A stretch of DNA of 8,333 nt from Acidimicrobiaceae bacterium (GTDB lineage: Bacteria; Actinomycetota; Acidimicrobiia; Acidimicrobiales; Ilumatobacteraceae), in assembly GCA_003455715.1 (NCBI GenBank), contig DMQJ01000311.1, forward strand, positions 1 to 8,333, read 5' to 3'. Both the position numbers and the translations under genes were made by a program. The notes beneath the pieces were generated by a model. It worked only from the letters and a program-made list of their open reading frames with translations. It did not search any database and had not been told where the DNA came from. Below, in pieces: positions 1 through 6,584 of this stretch (positions are counted from its first letter, which is position 1; every line of letters starts with the position of its first letter).

Positions 1-1183
1 CCGCCCGCGCCCGGCCCCGCGACCCCCGGTGGCAGGCCCCCTGGGAAACACATCCGACCCTGTCTCGGTCGACGCCCCGCCGTTGCCCGAGCGTCGGTCG
101 AGCCATCGGCTGCCGCTGGCCCTCGGCACGGGCGCACTCGGCGCGGGCACTGCGGTGGGTGTGTTCGTGGTGGCGAAGAGCCGTGGTCGCAACCGGGTGG
201 CCGCCGGGGGAGCCGCCGCTGCTGCGTATGGAGATCGTGTGACCGACGATGAGCCATTCACACTCGTCGCCGACGCGGCGTTGGCACGGATGGCCACCAC
301 CGAGTTCGTGCCGCCGGAGATCGACCCGTGGGAGGCACGGCTACTCCTCACCGAACGCATCGACAACCAGTCGGTGGGTGCGTGGTTCGCGGGGCACGTG
401 GGCAAGGAGGTGCTCGAGCTGGAGCCTGGCCCGCCGCCCGTACTGCGGCCCGGGCCCAACTTCGAGGATGCCGACCTTGCGTCGGGCCGTCCGCTTCGAG
501 CGCTGTTCAAGAAGACCGACGAACTCAAGCTCAACACCTACCGCCCGGCATTGGGTACCGCATGGAACTCGGTGCACGCGCTGCAGGTGAAGGCGGCGAA
601 GGAGTCGGGGTGGTGGCACCGTTACCCACCGGGCACGCAGGCGTCGTTCCCCATTGGCGTCGTGCTGCCGGTGGGGCTGTGCGCAGTGGCGGTGGGCATC
701 GGGTGGTGGAGTGGTTGGTTCCAGTCGGTGCCGTTGACGTTGGCGTTCGCTGTTGCGCTGCCGGCCCTTGCCGCGATGGCGGGATACCACGCGTTGCTGC
801 CGTCGCGCAGCCCGGCTGGTTCCGCGCTGGCGCTGCGGGCCGAGTCGTTCCGTCGCTTCCTGATGGCGAGCGAAGGCCAGCATGTGGAGTGGGCGTGGAG
901 CCGTGGCCTGCTGCGCGAGTACACCGCCTGGGCGGTGGCGCTCGGCGCAGCCGAAGCATGGGGCGATGCGGTGCAACGCAGCACGGTGCCGCCTGCGGAA
1001 GCGACCGCGTTGATGTCGCCGATCATCCTCCATACCCAGCGCGGGTCGGTGCACAGCGCGCACACCAAGCCGAGCCAGTCGGGTGGCTCCGGCGGCGGCT
1101 CGGGTGGCGGCTGGTCGTCGGGCGGCTTCTCCTCCGGCAGCGTCGGCGGAGGCGGTGGCGGAGGCAGCTCAGGAAGCTGGTGA
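1..1183 (+). CDS. DUF2207-family membrane protein, C-terminal part (5' end outside window)
   Basis: The reading frame is open to the left edge (first full codon at base 2), so the extracytoplasmic N-terminal domain usual in DUF2207 proteins is probably missing from view. The GTG at 29 looks internal. Numbering from that codon: a membrane helix at about 28-50 followed by a basic stretch (KSRGRNR); a cytosolic region with the family-like segment PPEIDPWEARLLLTERIDNQ (95-114); two more helices at about 207-229 and 233-257; then a cytosolic part with RAESFRRFLMASE (270-282) and YTAWAVALGAAEAWGDA (298-314), which resembles the family's conserved LPYAxALG...W region. The protein ends in a Gly/Ser-rich tail finishing in SGSW, typical of the family. 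Function of DUF2207 is unknown. The 3' end overlaps the convergent regulator gene by 15 bp. The family call is from recalled motifs and topology, not a profile search. Confidence 0.85.
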   Translation, partial: RPRPAPRPPVAGPLGNTSDPVSVDAPPLPERRSSHRLPLALGTGALGAGTAVGVFVVAKSRGRNRVAAGGAAAAAYGDRVTDDEPFTLVADAALARMATTEFVPPEIDPWEARLLLTERIDNQSVGAWFAGHVGKEVLELEPGPPPVLRPGPNFEDADLASGRPLRALFKKTDELKLNTYRPALGTAWNSVHALQVKAAKESGWWHRYPPGTQASFPIGVVLPVGLCAVAVGIGWWSGWFQSVPLTLAFAVALPALAAMAGYHALLPSRSPAGSALALRAESFRRFLMASEGQHVEWAWSRGLLREYTAWAVALGAAEAWGDAVQRSTVPPAEATALMSPIILHTQRGSVHSAHTKPSQSGGSGGGSGGGWSSGGFSSGSVGGGGGGGSSGSW

Positions 1184-3946
1184 TGCCGTCGGTTGGTTGG
1201 CGAGCCACATCGCCAATTGGCTACGCGACCTGATGCCCGCGATCCGATAGATCGTGGTGAGGTGACGCTCGACGGTCTTCTGGCTGATGAACAGGCGGGT
1301 GGCAATCTCGCGGTTGCGTTCGCCGGTGGCTGCAGCCGAAGCAATCTGCCATTGCTGAGCGGTGAGGGCGGCGCCATTGGATCGTCGTTGCGCGACCGCC
1401 AGTTCGCGCGCCGCCCGTGCCGCCCACGGTGCGGCTTCGAGTGACTCGAAGATTGAGAGCGCTAGCGCGAGTTCCACCGCCGCACGTGTGGGCCGCCGCT
1501 GGCGTCGCAGTAGTTCGCCGGCGGCAAGGGCGGTGCGGCCCTGCTCGAACGGCATGCCACTGCGGAGGTGCAACTCGGCAGCAGTCGCGAACTGTGTGTC
1601 GTCCCGGTCGACGATACCGCGGCACCGGGCGAGGGCGGCGTGGGCGCCGGCACTGTCGGTCTGCATCGTCCGGTGCGCCAGCAGCTCAAGCAGCTCGACG
1701 GCGCGATGTTGGTGTCCGAGACGCGAGTGCGCCTCGATCAGATCGGGCAGATAGGGCACGAACAGCGGGTCGGCAAGACCGAGTCGGTCCGCCGCCGCAT
1801 GCACAGCTTCCAACGCTTCCACTGCGTCGTTCGCCCGGTCGTCGCCAAGGGCGAGCAGACCTTCGGCGGCGCCTGCGAACACCACCGCCGAGTCCATGCC
1901 AACCTTGGCAGATGCACGTGTGAGCCGAGCAATGGCCTCGCGGCACTCGTGCAAGCGTCCTCTCCCCGCGGCGAGCCGAGCCAACAACGCCGAGGCAAGT
2001 GCGACCGCGCCGTGTTGTTGCGATGCGTCGGCCAGATCAAGTGCTTCGGTGAGCGTCGCCGTGGCATCAGGCCAGCGCCCGAGTCGCCGTGCTGCGTCAC
2101 CTGCTACCAGCAAGCCACCGGCTCGACCTGCCTGGTCGCCCCGTTCGGCAGCGCTGGCAGCCATTGCCGAAGCGAACCCGAGGGCGCCGTCGTAGTCCTC
2201 CGACTCCACCCTCCAGTTCAGGGCGAACAACAGGGCGCTGGCCTCGGTGCTGTCGGGTGCCACGCTGCGCAACATGGGAGCCACCTGGGCGAACGTGCTG
2301 GCGGCCTCGTGTGCGTGCCCTCGCAGGGTGAGGCACCACACGGCAGCCGTTCCCGCCACTGCCATGGCCCGGGCGGCACCAGGGTCGGTGACACCCTCGT
2401 CGCCAGCAGCCGCCTGTGCCGCCAGTGCCTGCGCTTCGATGGCCAACTGCAGCGCCTGTCGGCAGTCGAACGCAGTGGCTGCGAGTGCACCCACGGCGCG
2501 CAGTGTGGCTCGCGAAGCGAGCGGGAGGTGCGAGGTGTCGGAGGCGGCGACCAATCGCTGGTGCCCGCGTCGGGCGTCGATGTGCCACATGGTGGCGAAC
2601 CCGGCGAGGAGGTGTGCTCGGGCGGCCGCTCGTGGGTCTTCGGAGTCGACGCGGGCTCGGTCGAGTAGGTCAACGGCGTGGTCGGCGTGGCCAGCCGCAA
2701 GCGCGGCTCGCCCTGCAGAGAAGAGACGCGCGCTTCGCCCTTCGGGTGCTGAGCTCAGCTGAGCTGCTCGCTCATACGCGGCGCTGGCCGCAGCGGGTCC
2801 CCCGCGGGCCATCAGGTCGTCGGCGGTTCGTTCGAGGTCAGCTGCCACCGCATCGTCGACGCCGATCGTGATGGCAGCGCGGTGCCAGACGGCCGCCTGT
2901 TCGGGTAGCACTTCGGCCAGTCGCCGGTGTGCGGCACGGAGCTCACTCGGTGAGGCCTCCTGCGAGGTCGCGAGCCGGACGAGTGGATGAGTGATGTCGA
3001 TGCCGTGGGCGTTGGTCTGGAGCAACCGGGCATCGAGGAGCAACTGCAGGTGTTCATCAGCGATGTCGGCGGGCAACGCTGCGAGGGTGGCCTCCACGCC
3101 CGCCTCGCTGAGCGCCAACTGCAACATCGTGGCGCTCACTGCTGCAGGCAATGCGTCGAGGCGGGCGCGTACGGAGCGGCGAATGCGCATCCCCGGGTCG
3201 AGGTCGCCAGGGTGGAGCGAGACGGCGCCGGAGCGCTGAGCATCAGTGAGCGTGCGCGGCATTTCCAACGCTGCAAGGGGGTTGCCGTGCGACGCCGCCA
3301 CTACTGCTCGCACCACACGCGGACCGAGCATCGGCCAGGCAGTGCCGACCAGCAATCGGCTGTCGGCTTGGCTGAGCGGCGAGACCTCGATGACGTGGTC
3401 CCAGTCGACGGCTCCGATCCACATTGGCTCCCGTGCCGCTACCAGCAGTGCGATCGGTGCGTGCCCGAGGCGACGAGCAAGGTAGGCAATGACATCACTC
3501 GTGGGTGCGTCGAGCGCATGCACGTCGTCGGCGATCAACAGCACCGGGTGTTCAGCGGCCAGAGTTGTCACCACGCTGCGCACGCCTTCCATCACGGTCA
3601 GCCGGTCGGAGCCATTGGCAGGGCCGAGCCGCAGCGCGGCGCGCAGTGCACTGCATTGCACCGACGGCAGCGCGTCGATGGTCGACCGGTGATCACGTAG
3701 CAGGTCGGTGAGACCGGCGTAGGCCACCGACGACTCGGTCGCGGCACCTGCGCACCGCAGCACGGTGAGGTCGCCGCCGCCGTGTTGCTGCGCCATGTTG
3801 GTGGTTGGGTGGGCCCCGTCGAGGAGGGCTGTCTTGCCCACGCCTGCTTCGCCCCACAACAGCGTGCTACTGCTGACACCACGGCGGAGGGCATCGACGA
3901 GAGAGCGCAGCACACCCAACTCGGTGTCTCTCCCGATGATCACCAC
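1169..3946 (-). CDS. LuxR-family transcriptional regulator, large ATP-binding (LAL/MalT-like) type
   Basis: Predicted cytoplasmic signal-responsive activator of about 925 residues, a normal LAL size. Numbering from the GTG at 3946: the N-terminus reads VVIIGRDTEL, the usual opening of the family's AAA-type ATPase. Walker A is GEAGVGKT at 32-39, Walker B is VLLIADD at about 135-141, a sensor-like LLVAAREP lies near 167-174, and GNPLAALEMP at 221-230 matches the family's conserved GNPLAL motif. A long Ala-rich helical, TPR-like middle follows. The C-terminal LuxR helix-turn-helix (about 860-915) contains GERNREIATRLFISQKTVERHL. The frame stays open upstream to an ATG at 4273, but that extension is Arg-rich, unlike the family, and crosses the divergent lipoprotein start. 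I chose the first of two adjacent GTG codons because a TACCAT box ends 6 nt before it. Its targets and ligand are unknown; the divergent lipoprotein gene is the nearest candidate target. Confidence 0.9.
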   Translation of the reverse strand: MVIIGRDTELGVLRSLVDALRRGVSSSTLLWGEAGVGKTALLDGAHPTTNMAQQHGGGDLTVLRCAGAATESSVAYAGLTDLLRDHRSTIDALPSVQCSALRAALRLGPANGSDRLTVMEGVRSVVTTLAAEHPVLLIADDVHALDAPTSDVIAYLARRLGHAPIALLVAAREPMWIGAVDWDHVIEVSPLSQADSRLLVGTAWPMLGPRVVRAVVAASHGNPLAALEMPRTLTDAQRSGAVSLHPGDLDPGMRIRRSVRARLDALPAAVSATMLQLALSEAGVEATLAALPADIADEHLQLLLDARLLQTNAHGIDITHPLVRLATSQEASPSELRAAHRRLAEVLPEQAAVWHRAAITIGVDDAVAADLERTADDLMARGGPAAASAAYERAAQLSSAPEGRSARLFSAGRAALAAGHADHAVDLLDRARVDSEDPRAAARAHLLAGFATMWHIDARRGHQRLVAASDTSHLPLASRATLRAVGALAATAFDCRQALQLAIEAQALAAQAAAGDEGVTDPGAARAMAVAGTAAVWCLTLRGHAHEAASTFAQVAPMLRSVAPDSTEASALLFALNWRVESEDYDGALGFASAMAASAAERGDQAGRAGGLLVAGDAARRLGRWPDATATLTEALDLADASQQHGAVALASALLARLAAGRGRLHECREAIARLTRASAKVGMDSAVVFAGAAEGLLALGDDRANDAVEALEAVHAAADRLGLADPLFVPYLPDLIEAHSRLGHQHRAVELLELLAHRTMQTDSAGAHAALARCRGIVDRDDTQFATAAELHLRSGMPFEQGRTALAAGELLRRQRRPTRAAVELALALSIFESLEAAPWAARAARELAVAQRRSNGAALTAQQWQIASAAATGERNREIATRLFISQKTVERHLTTIYRIAGIRSRSQLAMWLANQPTASPAS

Positions 3947-3952
3947 GGCGAC

Positions 3953-3958
3953 ATGGTA
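3953..3958 (-). promoter_or_regulatory. Candidate -10 box for a leaderless regulator transcript
   Basis: On the minus strand TACCAT (a TANNNT-type box) is followed by six bases and then the GTG at 3946. That spacing would put transcription start on the start codon. No Shine-Dalgarno sequence precedes the GTG, and no good -35 box was seen at 17-18 bp. Leaderless GTG/ATG transcripts are common in actinobacteria. This is a pattern match only. Confidence 0.35.
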
Positions 3959-3989
3959 CGAGTTCGTGGAGCGCCCACCGGTTGGGGTG

Positions 3990-4005
3990 CGTTCGTGTCC
4001 GAACG
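3990..4005. promoter_or_regulatory. Palindrome in the divergent spacer, possible operator
   Basis: CGTTCG, four bases TGTC, then CGAACG form a perfect inverted repeat with 6-bp arms. It lies between the divergent regulator and lipoprotein starts, about 44 bp upstream of the regulator's GTG and about 15 bp upstream of the candidate lipoprotein -35 box. Its position suits a shared operator. Arms this short can arise by chance in GC-rich DNA. Confidence 0.25.
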
Positions 4006-4019
4006 AGGGCTTTCCCACC

Positions 4020-4048
4020 TTTCCACGTCGGGCGAGTCGCCATACCTT
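4020..4048 (+). promoter_or_regulatory. Candidate sigma-70-type promoter for the lipoprotein gene
   Basis: TTTCCA at 4020-4025 (4 of 6 matches to TTGACA) is separated by 17 bp from TACCTT at 4043-4048 (TANNNT pattern). Transcription would start near 4055, leaving a leader of about 35 nt that contains the ribosome binding site. The match is modest and was judged by eye. Confidence 0.3.
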
Positions 4049-4075
4049 GCCTTCGCTGGCTTCGGCCCGCCGATC

Positions 4076-4081
4076 GAAGGG
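4076..4081 (+). promoter_or_regulatory. Ribosome binding site of the lipoprotein gene
   Basis: GAAGGG lies 9 nt before the ATG at 4091. It decides the start: the frame is open further upstream, but only this ATG has a Shine-Dalgarno-like sequence and is followed directly by a signal peptide. Confidence 0.6.
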
Positions 4082-4090
4082 AACGTGGAC

Positions 4091-4822
4091 ATGAATCGAA
4101 GGTTGACCGTAGGCATTGCACTGGCACTCCTGGCCGGCCTGTCGGGGTGTGGCGACAGCGACGACAAGAGTTCCTCTGGTGGCGCAACGACGTCGCCGAC
4201 CGCTGCGTCCGACGGCGGAGCGACACCGACACCGCCGCCGGATCGTGGCGCGCCGGTGCCCCTGCCGGGCCACGACGAGGTGGGCAACCCGCTCGACGAC
4301 TCGTTCGCGCTCGATGTCGCAGCGGTCGACGGGATGGGCACGGCCACCAACTCGTGCACGTCCTCATTCGTGGCAGCGTCCGGCTCGTCAGCTACCGCAG
4401 CCGACTGCGTGCATGTGGTCTCCGCATTGTCGGAGTGGACCGCGGTGATCGCGACGGTTGGGAGTGGGCACGAGCTGTGGATGGCATGCTCCGATGGTTC
4501 TGGCGGGTACACGTTCGGCTTGCGCTGGGCGGGCGTGGTGCAGGGCATCACGCCGATGGACGATGCGGTCGCTGGCTCGGCGCTGACCGTGTCGCTGGTC
4601 GACGATGCGGGCGTCGTGCACCACGTGGTCATCTGGGATCAGTACGCCGGTTCACCGTGCCCCAGCTCCAGGGTGGAGTCGCCGGGTGCTGCCGGGCAGG
4701 GGCCTGTGCCGCAGAGCGCAGGGGTGTTCATTCCGCTGGCCGACAATGGCAACGGTGGCGTGTGCTACCGACCGGTCGACGGCGTGTGGACGCGGGGCGA
4801 CGCCAGCAACAGCGCCTGCTGA
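4091..4822 (+). CDS. Secreted lipoprotein of unknown family, cysteine-rich
   Basis: Predicted to be exported and lipid-anchored on the outer face of the membrane; 243 residues. A short basic n-region (MNRR) and a hydrophobic core end in the lipobox LSGC, with the lipidated Cys at 20. A low-complexity linker of Asp, Ser, Gly, Thr and Pro (about 21-60) leads to a globular domain (about 65-243). Besides Cys20 there are exactly six cysteines, at 89, 106, 133, 190, 225 and the very last residue, 243, which would allow three disulfides. I do not recognise the domain and see no catalytic motif. The gene is divergent from the LuxR regulator, suggesting possible control by it, and its 3' end overlaps the convergent LPGTG gene by 58 bp. 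The lipoprotein call is strong; any role beyond surface location is unknown. Confidence 0.85.
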   Translation: MNRRLTVGIALALLAGLSGCGDSDDKSSSGGATTSPTAASDGGATPTPPPDRGAPVPLPGHDEVGNPLDDSFALDVAAVDGMGTATNSCTSSFVAASGSSATAADCVHVVSALSEWTAVIATVGSGHELWMACSDGSGGYTFGLRWAGVVQGITPMDDAVAGSALTVSLVDDAGVVHHVVIWDQYAGSPCPSSRVESPGAAGQGPVPQSAGVFIPLADNGNGGVCYRPVDGVWTRGDASNSAC

Positions 4823-5457
4823 TCGCGGCGGCGAGCAACTCGCAACGCCAGCAGGCCGAGGGCGGTGACCCCGGCAGCGAAGGCAGCGGCCACCCCGGTG
4901 GATCGGGGTGCGCCGGTGCCGGGCAGGTCGCGGCCACCGCTACCGCTGCCACCGCTACTGGTGTCGGTCGCCGGTGCCTCACCGCAGTAGACGACATGGA
5001 TCAACACGTCCTCCAGGCGGAGGGACACCGGGCTGTCGTCGTCCGGGCGCGGCAACTTGAGGAAGAGGTCGAGGTCGGGGGTCGCCGGGTCGATGACCAG
5101 CGTCTGGCTGACGCGGGGAAGCAACTCGTCGGTGTTCAACGGGGTGGCGACGATCTCCACCGCGGTGATCACCGCATCGGCCGTCGCGACGTCGACGACG
5201 AGGTGGAAGCCTTGGTTGCCGACGTGGTCGCTCTCGATCGAGAAGGTGCCCTGCACGGTCACGCCGTCGACGGTGCCCGACCAGTTGCCGCTGACCGACA
5301 CGAACGTCGGCGCGGCGAGATCGTGCACCAACGCAATGGCCACCGGCTCACCGCAGGTTGGTGCTGGTGCGGCGGCCTGCACCGCACCACCACCCCCTCC
5401 GACGACGAGGGCGGCAGCGATGGACGAAAGGGCAGCAAGGTGACGTGCTCTGTGCAT
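4765..5457 (-). CDS. Secreted protein with LPGTG-type sortase sorting signal
   Basis: Predicted to be exported and possibly wall-anchored by a sortase; 230 residues. From the ATG at 5457: signal peptide (MHRARH basic start, hydrophobic core about 7-24, likely cleavage near AVQA-AA at 28), a mostly beta-looking domain (about 33-160) bounded by Cys35 (TCGEP) and Cys158 (YCGEA), a Ser/Gly linker (167-176), LPGTG at 178-182, a hydrophobic helix (about 187-207) and RRR at 209-211. This order is the classic sorting signal. Unusually, 19 more residues follow RRR, all encoded inside the overlapping lipoprotein gene. An earlier in-frame ATG at 5493 was rejected because the 5457 ATG has a GGGAG site and begins a clean signal peptide. 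No sortase is in view. The domain is not recognised. It may instead simply stay as a C-terminally membrane-anchored protein. Confidence 0.82.
   Translation of the reverse strand: MHRARHLAALSSIAAALVVGGGGGAVQAAAPAPTCGEPVAIALVHDLAAPTFVSVSGNWSGTVDGVTVQGTFSIESDHVGNQGFHLVVDVATADAVITAVEIVATPLNTDELLPRVSQTLVIDPATPDLDLFLKLPRPDDDSPVSLRLEDVLIHVVYCGEAPATDTSSGGSGSGGRDLPGTGAPRSTGVAAAFAAGVTALGLLALRVARRRDQQALLLASPRVHTPSTGR
4891..4910. terminator. GC-rich hairpin beyond the lipoprotein stop, weak terminator candidate
   Basis: CACCCCG and CGGGGTG form a perfect 7-bp stem with a 6-nt loop, 68 nt beyond the lipoprotein stop codon. It lies within the coding region of the convergent LPGTG gene, near the sorting-signal codons, and has no T-tract. 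It could help end the lipoprotein transcript or be only a by-product of coding sequence. Confidence 0.18.
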
Positions 5458-5468
5458 GTGCCGACGAT

Positions 5469-5473
5469 CTCCC
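5469..5473 (-). promoter_or_regulatory. Ribosome binding site of the LPGTG-protein gene
   Basis: On the minus strand GGGAG ends 11 nt before the ATG at 5457. It supports this start over the upstream ATG at 5493. Confidence 0.5.
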
Positions 5474-5532
5474 GCCCGCGAATGCCCCCGCAAGCGAGAA
5501 AACCCTCGTATCGCTCAAACGACCGGATGGTT

Positions 5533-5538
5533 TAGCGT
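5533..5538 (+). promoter_or_regulatory. Candidate -10 box for a leaderless start of the membrane-protein operon
   Basis: TAGCGT (TANNNT pattern) is followed by seven bases and then the GTG at 5546, placing transcription start at or next to the start codon. There is no properly spaced Shine-Dalgarno and no convincing -35 box. The spacer of about 88 bp between this start and the divergent LPGTG gene must hold promoters for both directions. Confidence 0.3.
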
Positions 5539-5545
5539 CGGGGCT

Positions 5546-6571
5546 GTGGCGACCGGCTCGAACCCTGACGCGCTGCGTTCGATGGTGCGTCCGGCGCGCC
5601 TGCATCGCTGGTTGTCCGCGCTCTCCGTCGCCGCCGTCGCGGTGCTCAGTTGGTTCGGCCTGCTCGCCGGCGGCCGCTTCGAGGTGCAGGAGTTGAGCGC
5701 CCACTACTCCATCTGGGACGACACGATGATCGTCGTCGACGAGTACGTGGTGCATGTCGGCTTCCGCGAGGCGGGCCAGTGGCAACGGCCGATCCCCACC
5801 GACTTCGGTGTGCCGGTGAAGGTGCGCGAACTCACCGACTTCGAGTCGCAGTACCTCCGCTACCCGACGCCCGAGGCCACCACCGACGGGGCCAGCGTGA
5901 TGCTCAGCAACTGGCCAGGCTTGCGCAACACCGGCACGGTGGTGGCCCTGGCGGGTTATCGCGTCAACCGTGCGACTGCCGTCGGTGACGTGCTCAACGC
6001 GCGGGTGTTGCTGGCTCACCCGACGCAGACGGTGGAGCGTGCGAGGGTTGCCATCGTCGGTGTCGGGCTGCGTGACGTTTCGTGCACGGTCGAGGGCGCG
6101 GATCGCGAGTGCGTGGTCAACGACCGCCCCGAGGGTGTGGTGTTGGAGGTGCGCGATCTCCCTCCCGGTGCCGCAGTGCGGATGCGCGGTGAGGTCACGT
6201 CGCTGCCGCCGGCTGACGGCACCGTGGAAGGCATCGACTTCGGGTTCGTCTCCGACGACGCGCCAGCACCGTTGGTGGTTGCCGCAGTCGGTCTGTTGCT
6301 CGCGTTGATGGGGCGGTGGGCGGCGGTGGCATTGCACCGTCGCGGTGTCATCCGGCTGCGCACCGCAAGCGGGGCCGCCGTCGTGGTGGCGGTGGCCGCA
6401 CTCGTCGCCGTGGCTGTATCGACGCGCTGGTCGAACGATTGGGTGCTCGGCATCGTGATCGCGGTCGGTGTTCCGTTCGTGGTCACCTACGTCACCCGTG
6501 CCGCCGTCAAGGTGCGGCCCCACTGCGATGTCGAAGTCACTGCGCCGTCGCTCGACGCGGTGGCCGTCTGA
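5546..6571 (+). CDS. DUF2207-like membrane protein, short form without cytosolic modules
   Basis: Predicted integral membrane protein of 341 residues, function unknown. From the GTG at 5546: a helix at about 21-42, an ectodomain at about 45-238, then helices at about 241-263, 273-293 and 299-317, and a short tail. The ectodomain has features I associate with the DUF2207 N-terminal domain: an early beta segment (HYSIWDDTMIVVDEYVV) and a late part with Cys180 and Cys189 (C-x8-C) followed by LPPGAAVRM. The same C-x8-C block and a TRWS-containing helix pair recur in the next gene, but the large cytosolic segments of that protein are absent. The start is uncertain: ATG 5582 is in frame but has no Shine-Dalgarno. 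G/C at third codon positions rises from 5546, and a TANNNT box lies just upstream, so I prefer the GTG. The downstream gene begins after 13 bp, indicating an operon. Confidence 0.75.
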   Translation: MATGSNPDALRSMVRPARLHRWLSALSVAAVAVLSWFGLLAGGRFEVQELSAHYSIWDDTMIVVDEYVVHVGFREAGQWQRPIPTDFGVPVKVRELTDFESQYLRYPTPEATTDGASVMLSNWPGLRNTGTVVALAGYRVNRATAVGDVLNARVLLAHPTQTVERARVAIVGVGLRDVSCTVEGADRECVVNDRPEGVVLEVRDLPPGAAVRMRGEVTSLPPADGTVEGIDFGFVSDDAPAPLVVAAVGLLLALMGRWAAVALHRRGVIRLRTASGAAVVVAVAALVAVAVSTRWSNDWVLGIVIAVGVPFVVTYVTRAAVKVRPHCDVEVTAPSLDAVAV

Positions 6572-6573
6572 CC

Positions 6574-6578
6574 AGGGG
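6574..6578 (+). promoter_or_regulatory. Ribosome binding site of the second operon gene
   Basis: AGGGG lies 6 nt before the GTG at 6585 and just after the upstream stop codon. An ATG at 6580 in another frame ends after five codons, so the GTG is the start. Confidence 0.55.
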
Positions 6579-6584
6579 CATGTC

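Noticed and set aside
1080..1180. Repetitive GGC/GGT-rich stretch as a DNA repeat
   Set aside because: It encodes the Gly/Ser-rich C-terminal tail usual in DUF2207 proteins, so protein composition explains it without a separate repeat element.
1568..2668. 366-codon open frame on the plus strand opposite the regulator
   Set aside because: It is antisense to the helical middle of the LuxR protein, with no recognisable motif and no ribosome binding site noted. The regulator's motifs on the other strand explain this region.
2752..2765. 14-bp perfect palindrome AGCTCAGCTGAGCT
   Set aside because: It is internal to the regulator's coding sequence, and a perfect 7-bp-arm palindrome is expected about once by chance in a window this size.
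3947..4273. N-terminal extension of the LuxR regulator to an ATG at 4273
   Set aside because: The extra 109 residues are Arg- and Cys-rich low-complexity sequence, unlike LAL proteins, which begin close to the GRDxEL motif. They would also overlap the well-supported lipoprotein start and its ribosome binding site.
3982..5535. 517-codon open frame on the plus strand
   Set aside because: It lies out of frame over the lipoprotein gene and antisense to the LPGTG gene, and encodes Arg/Gly-rich sequence with no domain. This is a typical GC-rich shadow frame.
5582..6571. ATG at 5582 as start of the short DUF2207-like protein
   Set aside because: It is possible, but there is no Shine-Dalgarno before it, and codons 5546-5581 already show the G/C third-position bias of coding sequence. 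The GTG at 5546 also has a fitting -10 box.
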